From NCBI GenBank assembly GCA_964007875.1, contig CAXGAH010000003.1, forward strand, positions 62,001 through 126,000: 64,000 nucleotides of DNA. The letters are read 5' to 3'. Of the stretch, positions 1 through 8,996 are shown piece by piece. The position numbers and the translations under genes are program-made. The stretch is from UBA1275 sp002323515. GTDB lineage: Bacteria; Bacteroidota; Rhodothermia; Balneolales; Balneolaceae. The notes beneath the pieces are model-generated. The model saw only the letters and a program-made list of their open reading frames with translations, had not been told where the DNA came from and made no database searches. The number at the start of each line of letters is the position of its first letter. Position 1 is the stretch's first letter.

Positions 1-1895
1 CCCAAACCAACAAATCCGTTGCTCGTACCCCCTGTAAAAATGAACGTATTCACCCCTATCACTTCTCCATTCGAATTAACCAATGGCCCACCGGAATTTC
101 CACGGTTAATAGCTGCATCGGTTTGAATCATATCAATATATACTCTTGGCTCTTGTGGGTCCGGTCTGAAATCTCGTTTGGTCGCACTTATTACCCCAAC
201 GGTTACCGTGGGTTGACCATCGGAAAAAAGTCCGAAAGGATTACCCATTGCAATAGCCCACTCACCCACCATTAAATCTTCGGTAGGAGCAAATTCAACA
301 AAAGGGAACTCGGTTGTATCCGAACTTATCTTTAATAAGGCCAAATCTGCCAGCTCGTCAGAGCCTAAAATATCGGCCTTATAACTGGAACCATTGGGCA
401 GGGTAACCATGATAGTTTTTGCATTGGGATTTGCAACATGCTCATTGGTGACAATTAAGCCGTCCGCATTAATTATAAAACCCGATCCCATATTTTGTAC
501 TTCTCGTTGTACAGGCTGCTCAAAAAAGAAAGAAAAAAACGGATCTCTAGTTGGCGCAAAACCCGTTTGTAGTTCAGTTACCGTTATACTCACAATAGCT
601 GGACTAGCCTTTTCTACTGCTGTCGTTATAGCATTGGCTCTAGAACGATCAATGGCTCCACCACGAATCCTGCGTCCTTCGGAATCTTCCATGTATTGCT
701 GCTCTGGAGATAATGCTCTTAATCCTGAATTGTCCATTACCTCCACCTCATCACCCATCCGGAAAGTGTCTTCGCTTGAAAATTCAGGTTGGCTCTGAAC
801 CATACTATCCTCGGAATTATAAAACCCACCAGACTCACTATTTTGCTCAGTTCCAGTACATGCTCCAGCCAAAAGGGCCCATACCATTACTATAATTAAG
901 ATAAGCATAGAGTTCAGGCTGTTTTTCGCCTGCTTAATACTCTCCTCTCCTAATGCTAATACTGCTTCCTTAGCTTGTTGAATGGGCGCTTTAAACCAAC
1001 CTGCTGCCGCTTTTGCATGCCCACCACCATTTATTTTTCTAGCCCATTTATTCACATCTAAAGAACTTCGGGATCGCAGGCTCACTTTAATCCGATCCGC
1101 ATCTTCCCTAAATAATACACATCCCATTACTCCTTCTAGGCTTAATGGATATTTTACAAAACCCTCGGTATCGTTAGGCCCCGTTCCAGTGGCATCAAAC
1201 ATGGCTTGAGTGATAGTAATACTAGCAATTTGTCCGTCCAAATGAGTTTCAATAGTATCTAAAGCCTTTCCCAACAAGGCAATTTGCCCCTGACTTTTGT
1301 TGGCATATAGCGCGTCCATAATTTCGTATGGGCGAAACCCACCGCGAGTTAGTAGATCAGATGCGGCAGCCAAGGTGGCTGGAGTAACACTCTCAAACTG
1401 AAAGGACCCTGTATCTGTGACCAGCCCTGTGTATAATGCTTTACAAGTAGTTGGTGTTAATTGCTCAGGGTTATGGGCTTGATATAATCCATAAATCAAT
1501 TCACAGGTAGAAGAAACCCCTGCCACTGAAATCATCTCATTAAAAATATCACTAGGGTCGGGATGATGGTCAATCATATAAAGAGGTATTTTAGCTTCTG
1601 CTAAGCTCTCAGCCAACTCTCCAAATCGAGAAAGCTGATTCCCATCAACAAATATAACCGCATCAAATTCGTTTAAATCATTCGGCGAGGGAGTTTCCGC
1701 TGGGAATAAATCCACTAACCATTGTAGATTCTCTGGAGGAAGATCTTGATTAAAGGCCCGCACTTGCACCCCATTTTGTTCTAACCACAGACAGATACCG
1801 ACTTGAGATCCTATGCAATCTCCATCTGGACGAATGTGTGAAAAAACTGCTATTTTGCTGTGTGAAAGAAGTTTTGCTATTAAATTGGTATACAT
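1..1895 (-). CDS. DHH phosphoesterase (NrnA-like) fused in frame to HtrA/DegP-type serine protease; C-terminus beyond window
   Basis: One open frame runs from ATG 1895-1893 to the window edge, about 631 residues. Residues 1-329 are a DHH/DHHA1 phosphoesterase of the NrnA/RecJ type. Visible motifs are HIRPDGD near residue 20, IDHHPD near 109, GLVTDTGSF and the DHHA1 glycine motif GGGHAKAAAG near 290. This family degrades nano-RNA or pAp. A hydrophobic stretch MLILIIVMVWALLAGAC (from codon at 908) follows directly, then a trypsin-like domain with NEHVAN (His near 485), ADLALLK (Asp near 516) and RGNSGGP (Ser near 599). That order fits HtrA; PDZ domains would lie outside the window. I walked the codons from 1020 to 906 and found no stop. 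The hydrophobic stretch ends in a lipobox-like cysteine, so the protease may once have been a separate lipoprotein, or may still start at 908. If fused, DHH would be cytoplasmic and the protease periplasmic. Domain calls are firm; whether one polypeptide is made is open. Confidence 0.85.
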   Translation of the reverse strand, partial: MYTNLIAKLLSHSKIAVFSHIRPDGDCIGSQVGICLWLEQNGVQVRAFNQDLPPENLQWLVDLFPAETPSPNDLNEFDAVIFVDGNQLSRFGELAESLAEAKIPLYMIDHHPDPSDIFNEMISVAGVSSTCELIYGLYQAHNPEQLTPTTCKALYTGLVTDTGSFQFESVTPATLAAASDLLTRGGFRPYEIMDALYANKSQGQIALLGKALDTIETHLDGQIASITITQAMFDATGTGPNDTEGFVKYPLSLEGVMGCVLFREDADRIKVSLRSRSSLDVNKWARKINGGGHAKAAAGWFKAPIQQAKEAVLALGEESIKQAKNSLNSMLILIIVMVWALLAGACTGTEQNSESGGFYNSEDSMVQSQPEFSSEDTFRMGDEVEVMDNSGLRALSPEQQYMEDSEGRRIRGGAIDRSRANAITTAVEKASPAIVSITVTELQTGFAPTRDPFFSFFFEQPVQREVQNMGSGFIINADGLIVTNEHVANPNAKTIMVTLPNGSSYKADILGSDELADLALLKISSDTTEFPFVEFAPTEDLMVGEWAIAMGNPFGLFSDGQPTVTVGVISATKRDFRPDPQEPRVYIDMIQTDAAINRGNSGGPLVNSNGEVIGVNTFIFTGGTSNGFVGL

Positions 1896-2011
1896 AAGCG
1901 AACATTAATCTATTAACGGTCGATATTAAGGTGTAACACCCAATAACGCTTCATGCTCAATATATTAGTATTCGCTGCAACTTCCCACGTTCTCACCTAT
2001 CATTACTATCT

Positions 2012-2632
2012 ATGCATGCATTGATTATTGCTGGAGGAATCCCTCCGAAGAAAAACTTATTGAAACAAGAAATAGCCCAAGCTCAACTAAAAATAGGCGC
2101 AGATAGCGGCGGGCATGTCTATCTAGGATATGGACAGAGACCCGATATTGTGGTCGGAGACCTTGATAGCTTTGTGTACACACGTCATAAAGGGATAAAT
2201 CTATTGGAACTGCCCGATCAAAAAACCAATGACCTAGAGAAAAGTCTAGATTATGCACTGGAAAAAGGCGCAAAAACAGTGTGTATTCTTGGTGCTACTG
2301 GCAAACGTTTTGATCATAGTCTTAAAAATCTTTCTGTACTACTTCGTTATCTAGACCGCTTTGAAGACATCCGATTTAAAGACAATTATGGAGAGCTTTT
2401 CCTAGTACACTCGCCATATACACCCAAGCTGGCTGTGGGTACAGGGATTTCTTTTTTCCCCGTTCACTCACCCATAAAAAATTTCAGTTCCAAAGGGGTA
2501 AAATACCCTCTAGAAAATTCAGAACTTACCATGGGTGTTCAGGATGGAACTTCAAACGAAATAACCTCCGAGGAGGCTGTTATCCATTTTGATGGTATTC
2601 TTGGGGTTTATATTATTAAACCTATACAATAA
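2012..2632 (+). CDS. thiN: Thiamine pyrophosphokinase
   Basis: This 206-residue protein has the thiamine pyrophosphokinase signature: ADSG (30-33), GDLDS (49-53), DQKTND (69-74) and GATGKRFDH (94-102). The family transfers pyrophosphate from ATP to thiamine to make the cofactor TPP in the cytoplasm. Length matches the bacterial family. It is divergent from the DHH-HtrA gene across a 116-base gap and is followed 14 bases later by aminopeptidase P, so the two plus-strand genes may be cotranscribed. I see no TPP riboswitch in the short leader. Start is the only good ATG before the first beta strand. Confidence 0.9.
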   Translation: MHALIIAGGIPPKKNLLKQEIAQAQLKIGADSGGHVYLGYGQRPDIVVGDLDSFVYTRHKGINLLELPDQKTNDLEKSLDYALEKGAKTVCILGATGKRFDHSLKNLSVLLRYLDRFEDIRFKDNYGELFLVHSPYTPKLAVGTGISFFPVHSPIKNFSSKGVKYPLENSELTMGVQDGTSNEITSEEAVIHFDGILGVYIIKPIQ

Positions 2633-2646
2633 TTCACATCATTCAA

Positions 2647-3981
2647 ATGCATCACCATCATCGCAATAAACTGTATTCTCTTTTTTCACAAACCCAACAA
2701 TCGATTATCTTTTTGGAAGGCGCTAAGGTCATTTACCGCTACCAAACCGATTATGAATTCGCCTTTCGTCAAGAGTCTAATTTTTGGTATGTAAGCGGAG
2801 TTAATGAACCTGATTGTGCGGTAATATTGGACATTGATTCAAAGGAATTTCACTTATTTGTCCCCAAAAGAGATGCGCAGTATGCCGTTTGGCACGGCTA
2901 CGTTAAAAGTTTGGATCAATACCGCTCCGAATATTCTCCCGATCATGTACATTACATTGACAAGCTACCCGAGGTAATTAAACAACTACAACCCTCGACC
3001 ACTTTTTGCTTAGATCAGGACTCGGAGGAGCTGCTTCGTTCGCATGAACCCGAGATAACTACTAATTCTGAGGCTTTATTCGAAGCCTTAATCGATGCTA
3101 GGGTCATCAAAACAGAAGAGGAACTCGAGTGCTTACGAAAGGCTAGTCAGGTGAATGACAAGGCCTATGAACGGGTAATAAGGGCATGGAAGCCTGGCAT
3201 GTACGAATATCAAGCAAAAGCTATGTTCACTAAGGTACAAATGTCACATGGCCTACAACAAGATGCGTATAATGGAATCTATGCCTCAGGACCGAATTCT
3301 GCTATTTTACACTATGTTTCGAATACCCGTCAAACCCAAAATGGAGAGCTTTTTCTAATAGATGCAGGCTTTGAATACAAGGGCTATGCGGCGGATTTCA
3401 GTCGTACTTTCCCAGTAAATGGACGTTTTACAAGCAATCAAGCAGCGGTATATGATGCCGTTTTAACCGCCCAAAAACAGGTTATTGAAGCTATTAGACC
3501 CGGAGTACGAATGGAGGATTTACACATGATGGCCGCACGAACCATGATAAAAGGACTGCTCGGGGTGGGTATTATCAAAGGTTCACTGGATGACCTAATG
3601 GAAGCCAACATTTTTGCTCTGTTTTTCCCGCATGGCTTGGGGCATTTTTTGGGCTTGGATACTCATGATGTTGGGGGATACCCGAAAGGGGTGGAACGAA
3701 TTGATCGTCCGGGAATTTTTCACTTACGGGCGCGGCGGGAATTAGAGGCCGGCATGGTCATTACCATTGAGCCAGGGATCTATTTTGTACCTGCGGTATT
3801 AGAGCCTGCGCTTCAGGATCCTACTAAACGTATGTTTTTGAACGCCGAAAAGGTTCATCAATTTATGGGCTTTGGTGGTATACGTATCGAGGATGATATC
3901 GTAGTCACTGAAAACAGCTATGAAAATCTAACTCATATTGCCAAAGAACGAAACGAAATTGAACGACTCATGAATAGCTAG
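2647..3981 (+). CDS. pepP: Xaa-Pro aminopeptidase (aminopeptidase P, M24 family)
   Basis: A 444-residue two-domain aminopeptidase P. The N-terminal domain (about 1-150) carries the RQESNFWYVSG segment typical of the AMP_N fold. The C-terminal pita-bread domain has the dinuclear metal ligands: Asp239 (LIDAG), Asp250 (DFSRTFP), His333 (HGLGHFLGLDTHD), Glu375 (TIEPGIYF) and Glu415 (RIEDD). It removes an N-terminal residue ahead of proline, usually with manganese, in the cytoplasm. The native N-terminus begins with a run of four histidines right after Met, which is chance rather than a tag. It follows thiN closely and precedes dnaX by about 40 bases. Confidence 0.93.
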   Translation: MHHHHRNKLYSLFSQTQQSIIFLEGAKVIYRYQTDYEFAFRQESNFWYVSGVNEPDCAVILDIDSKEFHLFVPKRDAQYAVWHGYVKSLDQYRSEYSPDHVHYIDKLPEVIKQLQPSTTFCLDQDSEELLRSHEPEITTNSEALFEALIDARVIKTEEELECLRKASQVNDKAYERVIRAWKPGMYEYQAKAMFTKVQMSHGLQQDAYNGIYASGPNSAILHYVSNTRQTQNGELFLIDAGFEYKGYAADFSRTFPVNGRFTSNQAAVYDAVLTAQKQVIEAIRPGVRMEDLHMMAARTMIKGLLGVGIIKGSLDDLMEANIFALFFPHGLGHFLGLDTHDVGGYPKGVERIDRPGIFHLRARRELEAGMVITIEPGIYFVPAVLEPALQDPTKRMFLNAEKVHQFMGFGGIRIEDDIVVTENSYENLTHIAKERNEIERLMNS

Positions 3982-4011
3982 CTTTGGCCTTCAAATCGTC
4001 CCGCTTTTTTG

Positions 4012-4019
4012 TACCTTTA
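4012..4019 (+). promoter_or_regulatory. Possible -7 element (TACCTTTA) just upstream of dnaX
   Basis: TACCTTTA preceded by TTTTTTG resembles the Bacteroidota -7 consensus TAnnTTTG with one mismatch and lies only 4 bases before the dnaX ATG. It would imply a very short or absent leader. Evidence is the motif alone. Confidence 0.2.
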
Positions 4020-4023
4020 TCCT

Positions 4024-6009
4024 ATGTCTAATTCCTACCGAGCCCTTACTAGAAAATACCGCCCTCAAAGCTTTGAAGACATTGTTTCTCAAGAGCATGT
4101 TAGCAGTACGCTTCTGAATGCTGTACAACAAAATCGTCTCTCCCACGCCTACATGTTCTGTGGGCCCCGAGGAGTAGGTAAGACCACCATGGCTAGGGTT
4201 CTGGCGCGCGTAATTAATGGAATTGATGATCAGGTTGATGGAGAAGCCCTAAACCAGACATTGAATATCATCGAAATCGATGCCGCCTCAAATAATAAGG
4301 TAGAAGACGTGCATCACCTTCGAGAAAGTGTAAGGATTCCACCACAAAATGGGCGATACAAAATATTTATCGTAGACGAGGTTCACATGCTCTCGAAAGC
4401 GGCATTTAATGCCCTTTTGAAAACGCTAGAAGAACCACCCGAGCATGCTATTTTCATATTTGCGACAACCGAGCCACATAAGGTTCTGCCTACTATATTG
4501 TCTAGAGTACAACGTTTCGATTTTAAACGAATTTCGGTGGATGAGATCGTGCATCGCCTCGAAAAAATTACTGCTGATGAAGAGATTTCTATTGATCATG
4601 AGTCAATGCATGTGATTGCTAAAAAAGCTGACGGCGCGTTACGTGATGCCCTTGGTTTATTAGATCAAGCTATCGCATTTTGTGGGGATAACATCACCTA
4701 CGAAGCTGTACTTAAGGCATTAAACGTGGTTGGTTCAGACCGTTTATTTGAATTTATGGACTGCGTGATTAACCAGGACACTTCTGGTGGACTTGATCTC
4801 ATTCATACCTTACTTCAAGAAGGCTATGATATCCAGGAATTTTTAGTCGGCTTAGTAGAGCACTTGCGCAATCTTTATGTCGCAAAGCAAGGTGAGCAGA
4901 TGATTTTGATTGAAGCTTCTGCAAATACAAAAACTAAGTACTTTCACGCCGCATCAACACTGGATCCCACTGATATTATGCGGTATCTATATCTGGTCAG
5001 TGAACAGCAAGTCAAGATAAAAGAGCTAAATCAACCTCGGATTGCTTTTGAACTCCTGTTCTTAAAAATGGCTCATATGGAACCCCTTGATGGGTTAAAA
5101 AAGCTTATTGAGGGAGTCAAAAATTTACCTACTGGCCTCGGAAAGGTTGATGCTTCCCATGCTTCTAAGCGCACTGAAATAGAAAATCATTTGAGAGTTG
5201 AGGTAAAGGAGGAACATGAGCCTGAACAAGAGCTTGAAATAGAGTCAAAGCTCGAGCCGGAATTAGATTCTGAATCTGAACCTGAACTAGAGGTGAAGGA
5301 GGAACTTTTACAAGAATCGGTTGCTAAAAAAGAACCCGAGGTGATTAAAAAAAGCTCCTCAAAACTAGAAACCCTAAGAAAAAAGTCCAAACTCGATGAT
5401 TTGGATTTAGGCAGTCCTTCACTAGGTAGTCCTTCAGAATCTAAGACTGAAAATAGCCCACAAATATTTGACGAAAATAATGTGCCCGAGCAAGGGAAAA
5501 ATCCTATAAAAGAGCAGCAGCAGACTGGAACACAAGAGACAAATACACCATTATCCCACGAAAAAGTAAACAAAGATTCGAGTGAAGAAAGCGAACAAAG
5601 TGGAGACGCTGAGACTACAACCGATAAAGGGGATAGTCATAAGCAACTCAGCTTTGATGCTATAGTGGCACAATGGTCTTCATTTTTAAAAGGTCTAGAA
5701 GGCCGGATACCAAAAATTTTAGAGCTTCAAGTTGAACGAGTAAAGCCCATTGACCTTTTAGGTGATCAGCTAATATTAGAGTGTGATAACCCTCTTTCAA
5801 AGCAAATGCTGGATCAAAAAGCTCGAGAGTTAAGTTTGCTTTTAAAGGAACACATTGGTGTTATGGTGCGATTACAAATAGATATAAGTACCAATAAAAT
5901 TACCCAGGCTAAAGAGAAAAATCCTTATGAATTTTTTAAGGAATTAGTTCAAAAGGATCCTATTCTCAAAGATATTGTGGATAAGCTTGGTGCGGAACTA
6001 GAATATTAA
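4024..6009 (+). CDS. dnaX: DNA polymerase III subunit tau (gamma/tau, clamp loader)
   Basis: A 661-residue clamp-loader ATPase when started at ATG 4024 (MSNSYRALTRKYRPQ, the canonical N-terminus); an upstream ATG at 4009 adds only five unlikely residues. Walker A GPRGVGKTT is at 47-55, Walker B FIVDEVHML near 118-127, and the sensor segment reads SRVQRF rather than the usual SRCQRF. The four-cysteine zinc module normally inserted between ARVIN and EIDAASN is absent: about 15 cysteine-free residues stand in its place. Residues about 390-540 are a highly acidic, Glu/Pro/Ser-rich linker, and the last 120 residues form a tau-type C-terminal domain. The gene opens the classic dnaX-ybaB-recR cluster. 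An exact A-AAA-AAG heptamer at 5379-5385 could yield a short gamma form. Confidence 0.95.
   Translation: MSNSYRALTRKYRPQSFEDIVSQEHVSSTLLNAVQQNRLSHAYMFCGPRGVGKTTMARVLARVINGIDDQVDGEALNQTLNIIEIDAASNNKVEDVHHLRESVRIPPQNGRYKIFIVDEVHMLSKAAFNALLKTLEEPPEHAIFIFATTEPHKVLPTILSRVQRFDFKRISVDEIVHRLEKITADEEISIDHESMHVIAKKADGALRDALGLLDQAIAFCGDNITYEAVLKALNVVGSDRLFEFMDCVINQDTSGGLDLIHTLLQEGYDIQEFLVGLVEHLRNLYVAKQGEQMILIEASANTKTKYFHAASTLDPTDIMRYLYLVSEQQVKIKELNQPRIAFELLFLKMAHMEPLDGLKKLIEGVKNLPTGLGKVDASHASKRTEIENHLRVEVKEEHEPEQELEIESKLEPELDSESEPELEVKEELLQESVAKKEPEVIKKSSSKLETLRKKSKLDDLDLGSPSLGSPSESKTENSPQIFDENNVPEQGKNPIKEQQQTGTQETNTPLSHEKVNKDSSEESEQSGDAETTTDKGDSHKQLSFDAIVAQWSSFLKGLEGRIPKILELQVERVKPIDLLGDQLILECDNPLSKQMLDQKARELSLLLKEHIGVMVRLQIDISTNKITQAKEKNPYEFFKELVQKDPILKDIVDKLGAELEY
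5379..5385 (+). other. Candidate programmed -1 frameshift heptamer A-AAA-AAG in dnaX
   Basis: The dnaX codons AGA AAA AAG (from 5377) place A AAA AAG in the phase required for a tandem -1 slip. It is the same heptamer used by Escherichia coli dnaX. After slippage the reading becomes GTC CAA ACT CGA TGA, so translation ends at 5397-5399. The product would be about 458 residues, keeping the ATPase domain and most of the acidic linker but losing the tau C-terminus. I see no Shine-Dalgarno-like stimulator about 10 bases upstream and no strong downstream hairpin. Heptamers of this kind also occur by chance in A-rich genes. Confidence 0.35.
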
Positions 6010-6032
6010 CGACGCGTTTAAATGAATATATT

Positions 6033-6380
6033 ATGAATAATTTTAATATGGCCGACATGTTCGGTAAAATGCAGGAAATGCAAGAAAAAGTAAAAGAGAG
6101 CCAGGCCAAATTGGAACAAATTCACGTTGAGGCAGAAGTTGGCGGAGGTATGGTCACCGTTCGTGCCAATGGGCAACGTAAAGTTATGAAGCTAGAAATT
6201 GACGAGAGTTTATTAAACGAAGGAGATAAGGAGATGCTCGAGGATTTGGTCATTGCTGGAGTTAATCAAGCTCTAGCTAAAGCTGAGGAAGCAGCGCAGA
6301 CCGAAATGCAAAATGCTTACAAAGGGATGATTCCTGGCGGGAATATTCCTGGTTTTGATTTGTCAAAATTCGGCCTCTAA
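6033..6380 (+). CDS. YbaB/EbfC family nucleoid-associated protein
   Basis: A 115-residue protein of the YbaB/EbfC family, normal in length. The amphipathic N-terminal helix (MGKMQEMQEK-like, residues 9-30) precedes the GGGMVTVRANGQRKVMKLEID core. The family binds DNA as a tweezer-like dimer and is almost always encoded between dnaX and recR, as here (24 bases after dnaX, 51 before recR). The C-terminus is Gly/Pro-rich. Function is inferred from family and position. Confidence 0.92.
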   Translation: MNNFNMADMFGKMQEMQEKVKESQAKLEQIHVEAEVGGGMVTVRANGQRKVMKLEIDESLLNEGDKEMLEDLVIAGVNQALAKAEEAAQTEMQNAYKGMIPGGNIPGFDLSKFGL

Positions 6381-6430
6381 AACCCAGCGAAGCTACGAGT
6401 ATCTAGAATTCCATCTTATTTTTATCATCT

Positions 6431-7030
6431 GTGCAACTAATATCAGAACACTTAGAAAAAGTCATTGAACAGCTCTCCAAACTTCCTGGAACAGGCAGAA
6501 AATCAGCTCAAAGAATAGCTATTCATTTACTAAAACAAAATGAACAGTATGCACAAAATCTTGCACAGGCTATTCTGGATCTAACTACAAAAGTATCTCG
6601 CTGTTCGATATGTGGCTCCATTAGTGATACCGATCCCTGCTCTATTTGTAGTTCGCCAAAGCGTGAGATCAGCACTCTTTGTGTAGTGGAAGAGTTTAAT
6701 GATGTATATTTAATTGAGCGAACCAATGAATTTCAAGGCCGCTACCATGTGCTCGGTGGTATTATTTCACCTATGGATAATGTGGGGCCGGACCAACTCC
6801 GAATTAAAGAGCTTCTGGAACGAGTCCGTGAGGAGTCCATACAAGAAGTTATTTTAGCCCTGAATCCCGATGCTGAAGGCGAAGCTACCTCCTATTATAT
6901 CAACAAACTTTTGCAGCCCTATGAGATTCGAGTCACCAGAATTGCCTACGGTATTCCAATGGGAACCGAATTAGAGTATATTGATGAGGTGACATTGGGT
7001 AGAGCGTTTAGTTCAAGAACGTCTTTATAA
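6431..7030 (+). CDS. recR: Recombination mediator protein RecR
   Basis: A 199-residue RecR using a GTG start (6431-6433). The N-terminal helix-hairpin-helix (KLPGTGRKSAQRIA, 17-30) is followed by a C4 zinc finger (Cys58, 61, 70, 73). A Toprim domain then begins LCVVEE (83-88), with the conserved YHVLGG and a terminal TELEYIDEVTLGRAFSSR. RecR works with RecO (and RecF) to load RecA on gapped DNA. It is the last gene of the dnaX-ybaB-recR cluster; a 47-base gap leads to the next gene. Confidence 0.95.
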   Translation: MQLISEHLEKVIEQLSKLPGTGRKSAQRIAIHLLKQNEQYAQNLAQAILDLTTKVSRCSICGSISDTDPCSICSSPKREISTLCVVEEFNDVYLIERTNEFQGRYHVLGGIISPMDNVGPDQLRIKELLERVREESIQEVILALNPDAEGEATSYYINKLLQPYEIRVTRIAYGIPMGTELEYIDEVTLGRAFSSRTSL

Positions 7031-7077
7031 TCTGTCACAGCATCCCATCGATTCCTGTAACCAAATCCATACAACTT

Positions 7078-8994
7078 ATGAAAATGCGAATCCTAACTTC
7101 AATTTTTTTCTTGTATATAGGGAGTACCTATCTTTTTGCTCAAGAGGCCTCTACTCCTAGTGTTAAAAGTGCTTATACGGCCGGTTATTGGCAGCAAGAA
7201 GTAGACTATACTATGAATATTGTTGTGGATGCCCCGGCTCATCAGTTCACCGGTGAGCAGCGTATTGTCTATACCAATAATTCGCCAGATGTGATCAATA
7301 GAGTATTTTATCACCTATACTTCAATGCCTTCCAACCTGGTAGCATGATGGATGTTCGATCTCGCACCATAGAAGACCCTGATAATCGTGTTCGTGACAG
7401 AATTTTCAATCTTAGTGAGGATGAAATCGGATACCATAGAGTTCAAAGCCTACGCCAAGATGGGCAAGAATTACGTTTTAATATGGAAGGCACCATACTC
7501 GTAGCGCCGTTAGCTCGTCCATTATTACCCGGCGAACAAACTATTCTTGAAATGGATTTTGAGTCACAGGTACCCATACAAATTCGCCGTAGTGGGTGGA
7601 ATAATGCTGAAGGAGTGGGATTTTCAATGAGTCAATGGTATCCTAAATTAGCTGAATATGATTATAGAGGCTGGCACCCTAATCCTTATATAGGTCGAGA
7701 ATTCCATGGGGTATTTGGGCGATTCGATGTTAAAATCACTATTGATAAAAACTACGTTGTGGGTGGTACCGGAGTAGTACAAAATCCAAATGAGGTAGGA
7801 CATGGGTATGAGGATGAAGGAGTTCTGGTGAGTCACGAAACCAATAAATTAACCTGGCATTTTCTAGCTGAAGATGTACTAGATTTTTTCTGGGGAGCCG
7901 ATCCTGACTTTACCCACGTTAAAGCTCAAGTTCCAAATGGCCCAATGTTGCATTTCCTATATCAAGAACCCGTATTGGCCGTGAATAAGACAGATGCAGA
8001 AAATAAGACTTATTTAGAAAACTGGAAACAACTTCCTGAGTTCACGGTCCGAGCATTTGAGTATGCAAATACCCACTTCGGAAAATACCCCTATCCACAA
8101 TTTACAACTATTCAGGGTGGGGATGGTGGAATGGAGTATCCAATGGGAACCTTAATCACTGGTGCTAGAAATTTACGAAGCCTTGTTGGGGTAACAGTTC
8201 ATGAACTGTACCATAGTTGGTATCAAAATGTGTTAGCGACCAACGAAGCCTTGTACGCCTGGATGGACGAAGGCTTCACTAGCTTTGCAAGTTCTGAAAC
8301 CATGCAATATTTATTTGAAAGTACGGGCAATCCTCATACAGGATCGATGAGAGGATATCAGCGGTTAGTGGACTCTGGAAAGGAAGAGCCTATGGCTACC
8401 CACGCGGATCACTATCATACCAATTTTGCTTATGGCCGCGCGGCCTATTCTAAAGGGGCCGTTTACTTGAATCAGCTTCGATATATCATAGGTGAAGAAG
8501 CATTTCGATCAGGCATGCTAAGGTACCACGATGAATGGAAATTAAAACATCCCACCGATTTAGATTTTATTCGACTCATGGAGAAAGAATCTGGGATGAT
8601 ACTGGATTGGTTCCATGAATACTTTGTTCATACTACTAAAACTATTGATTATGGAATCGCATCAGTAGAAGCAAGCGAAAGCCTAGCAGGTACCACGCAA
8701 ATAGAGTTAGAACGAACTGGTCTCATGCCTATGCCCTTAGATATTCGAGTTGAATATACCGACGGTTCAAAAGAGGAATTTTATATTTCCATGCGAATAA
8801 TGAGAGGAGAAAAACCAACTGAACACGACCTAAAACGGACCATTTTAGAAGACTGGCCTTGGGTAGAACCTAGCTACTCATTTACCATTCCCATGCCTAT
8901 CGAAAACATTCGGTCCGTCAGTATTGATCCGACTGAGCGATTAGCCGACGTAAACACTACAAATAATGTACATATGAACACCCCTGAGCAATAA
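7078..8994 (+). CDS. Secreted M1 family metallopeptidase (aminopeptidase N-like)
   Basis: A 638-residue exported zinc peptidase. Residues 1-21 form a signal peptide (hydrophobic ILTSIFFLYIGSTYLF then AQ-A). The M1 fold is recognised by GGMEYP (350-355, equivalent to GxMEN), the zinc motif HELYH (375-379) and the third ligand Glu398 in WMDEGF, spaced 19 residues from the second histidine as expected. The tyrosine region FAYGRAAYSKGAVYL follows. It probably trims peptides in the periplasm or outside the cell. No T9SS sorting domain is visible at the C-terminus. It converges with the small minus-strand gene ending at 8997. Confidence 0.9.
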   Translation: MKMRILTSIFFLYIGSTYLFAQEASTPSVKSAYTAGYWQQEVDYTMNIVVDAPAHQFTGEQRIVYTNNSPDVINRVFYHLYFNAFQPGSMMDVRSRTIEDPDNRVRDRIFNLSEDEIGYHRVQSLRQDGQELRFNMEGTILVAPLARPLLPGEQTILEMDFESQVPIQIRRSGWNNAEGVGFSMSQWYPKLAEYDYRGWHPNPYIGREFHGVFGRFDVKITIDKNYVVGGTGVVQNPNEVGHGYEDEGVLVSHETNKLTWHFLAEDVLDFFWGADPDFTHVKAQVPNGPMLHFLYQEPVLAVNKTDAENKTYLENWKQLPEFTVRAFEYANTHFGKYPYPQFTTIQGGDGGMEYPMGTLITGARNLRSLVGVTVHELYHSWYQNVLATNEALYAWMDEGFTSFASSETMQYLFESTGNPHTGSMRGYQRLVDSGKEEPMATHADHYHTNFAYGRAAYSKGAVYLNQLRYIIGEEAFRSGMLRYHDEWKLKHPTDLDFIRLMEKESGMILDWFHEYFVHTTKTIDYGIASVEASESLAGTTQIELERTGLMPMPLDIRVEYTDGSKEEFYISMRIMRGEKPTEHDLKRTILEDWPWVEPSYSFTIPMPIENIRSVSIDPTERLADVNTTNNVHMNTPEQ

Positions 8995-8996
8995 AT

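Noticed and set aside
2647..2664. His-rich N-terminus of aminopeptidase P as an engineered tag
   Set aside because: Natural frame with normal flanks; only four histidines and no vector sequence.
5347..5353. A7 run in dnaX as an alternative slip site
   Set aside because: Phase is ATT AAA AAA AGC, so a tandem -1 slip would leave the P-site or A-site tRNA unpaired; 5379-5385 fits better.
5187..5573. Minus-strand Ser/Cys-rich frame opposite the acidic linker of dnaX
   Set aside because: Its composition is the mirror of Glu/Pro codons in the linker; no start context or homology.
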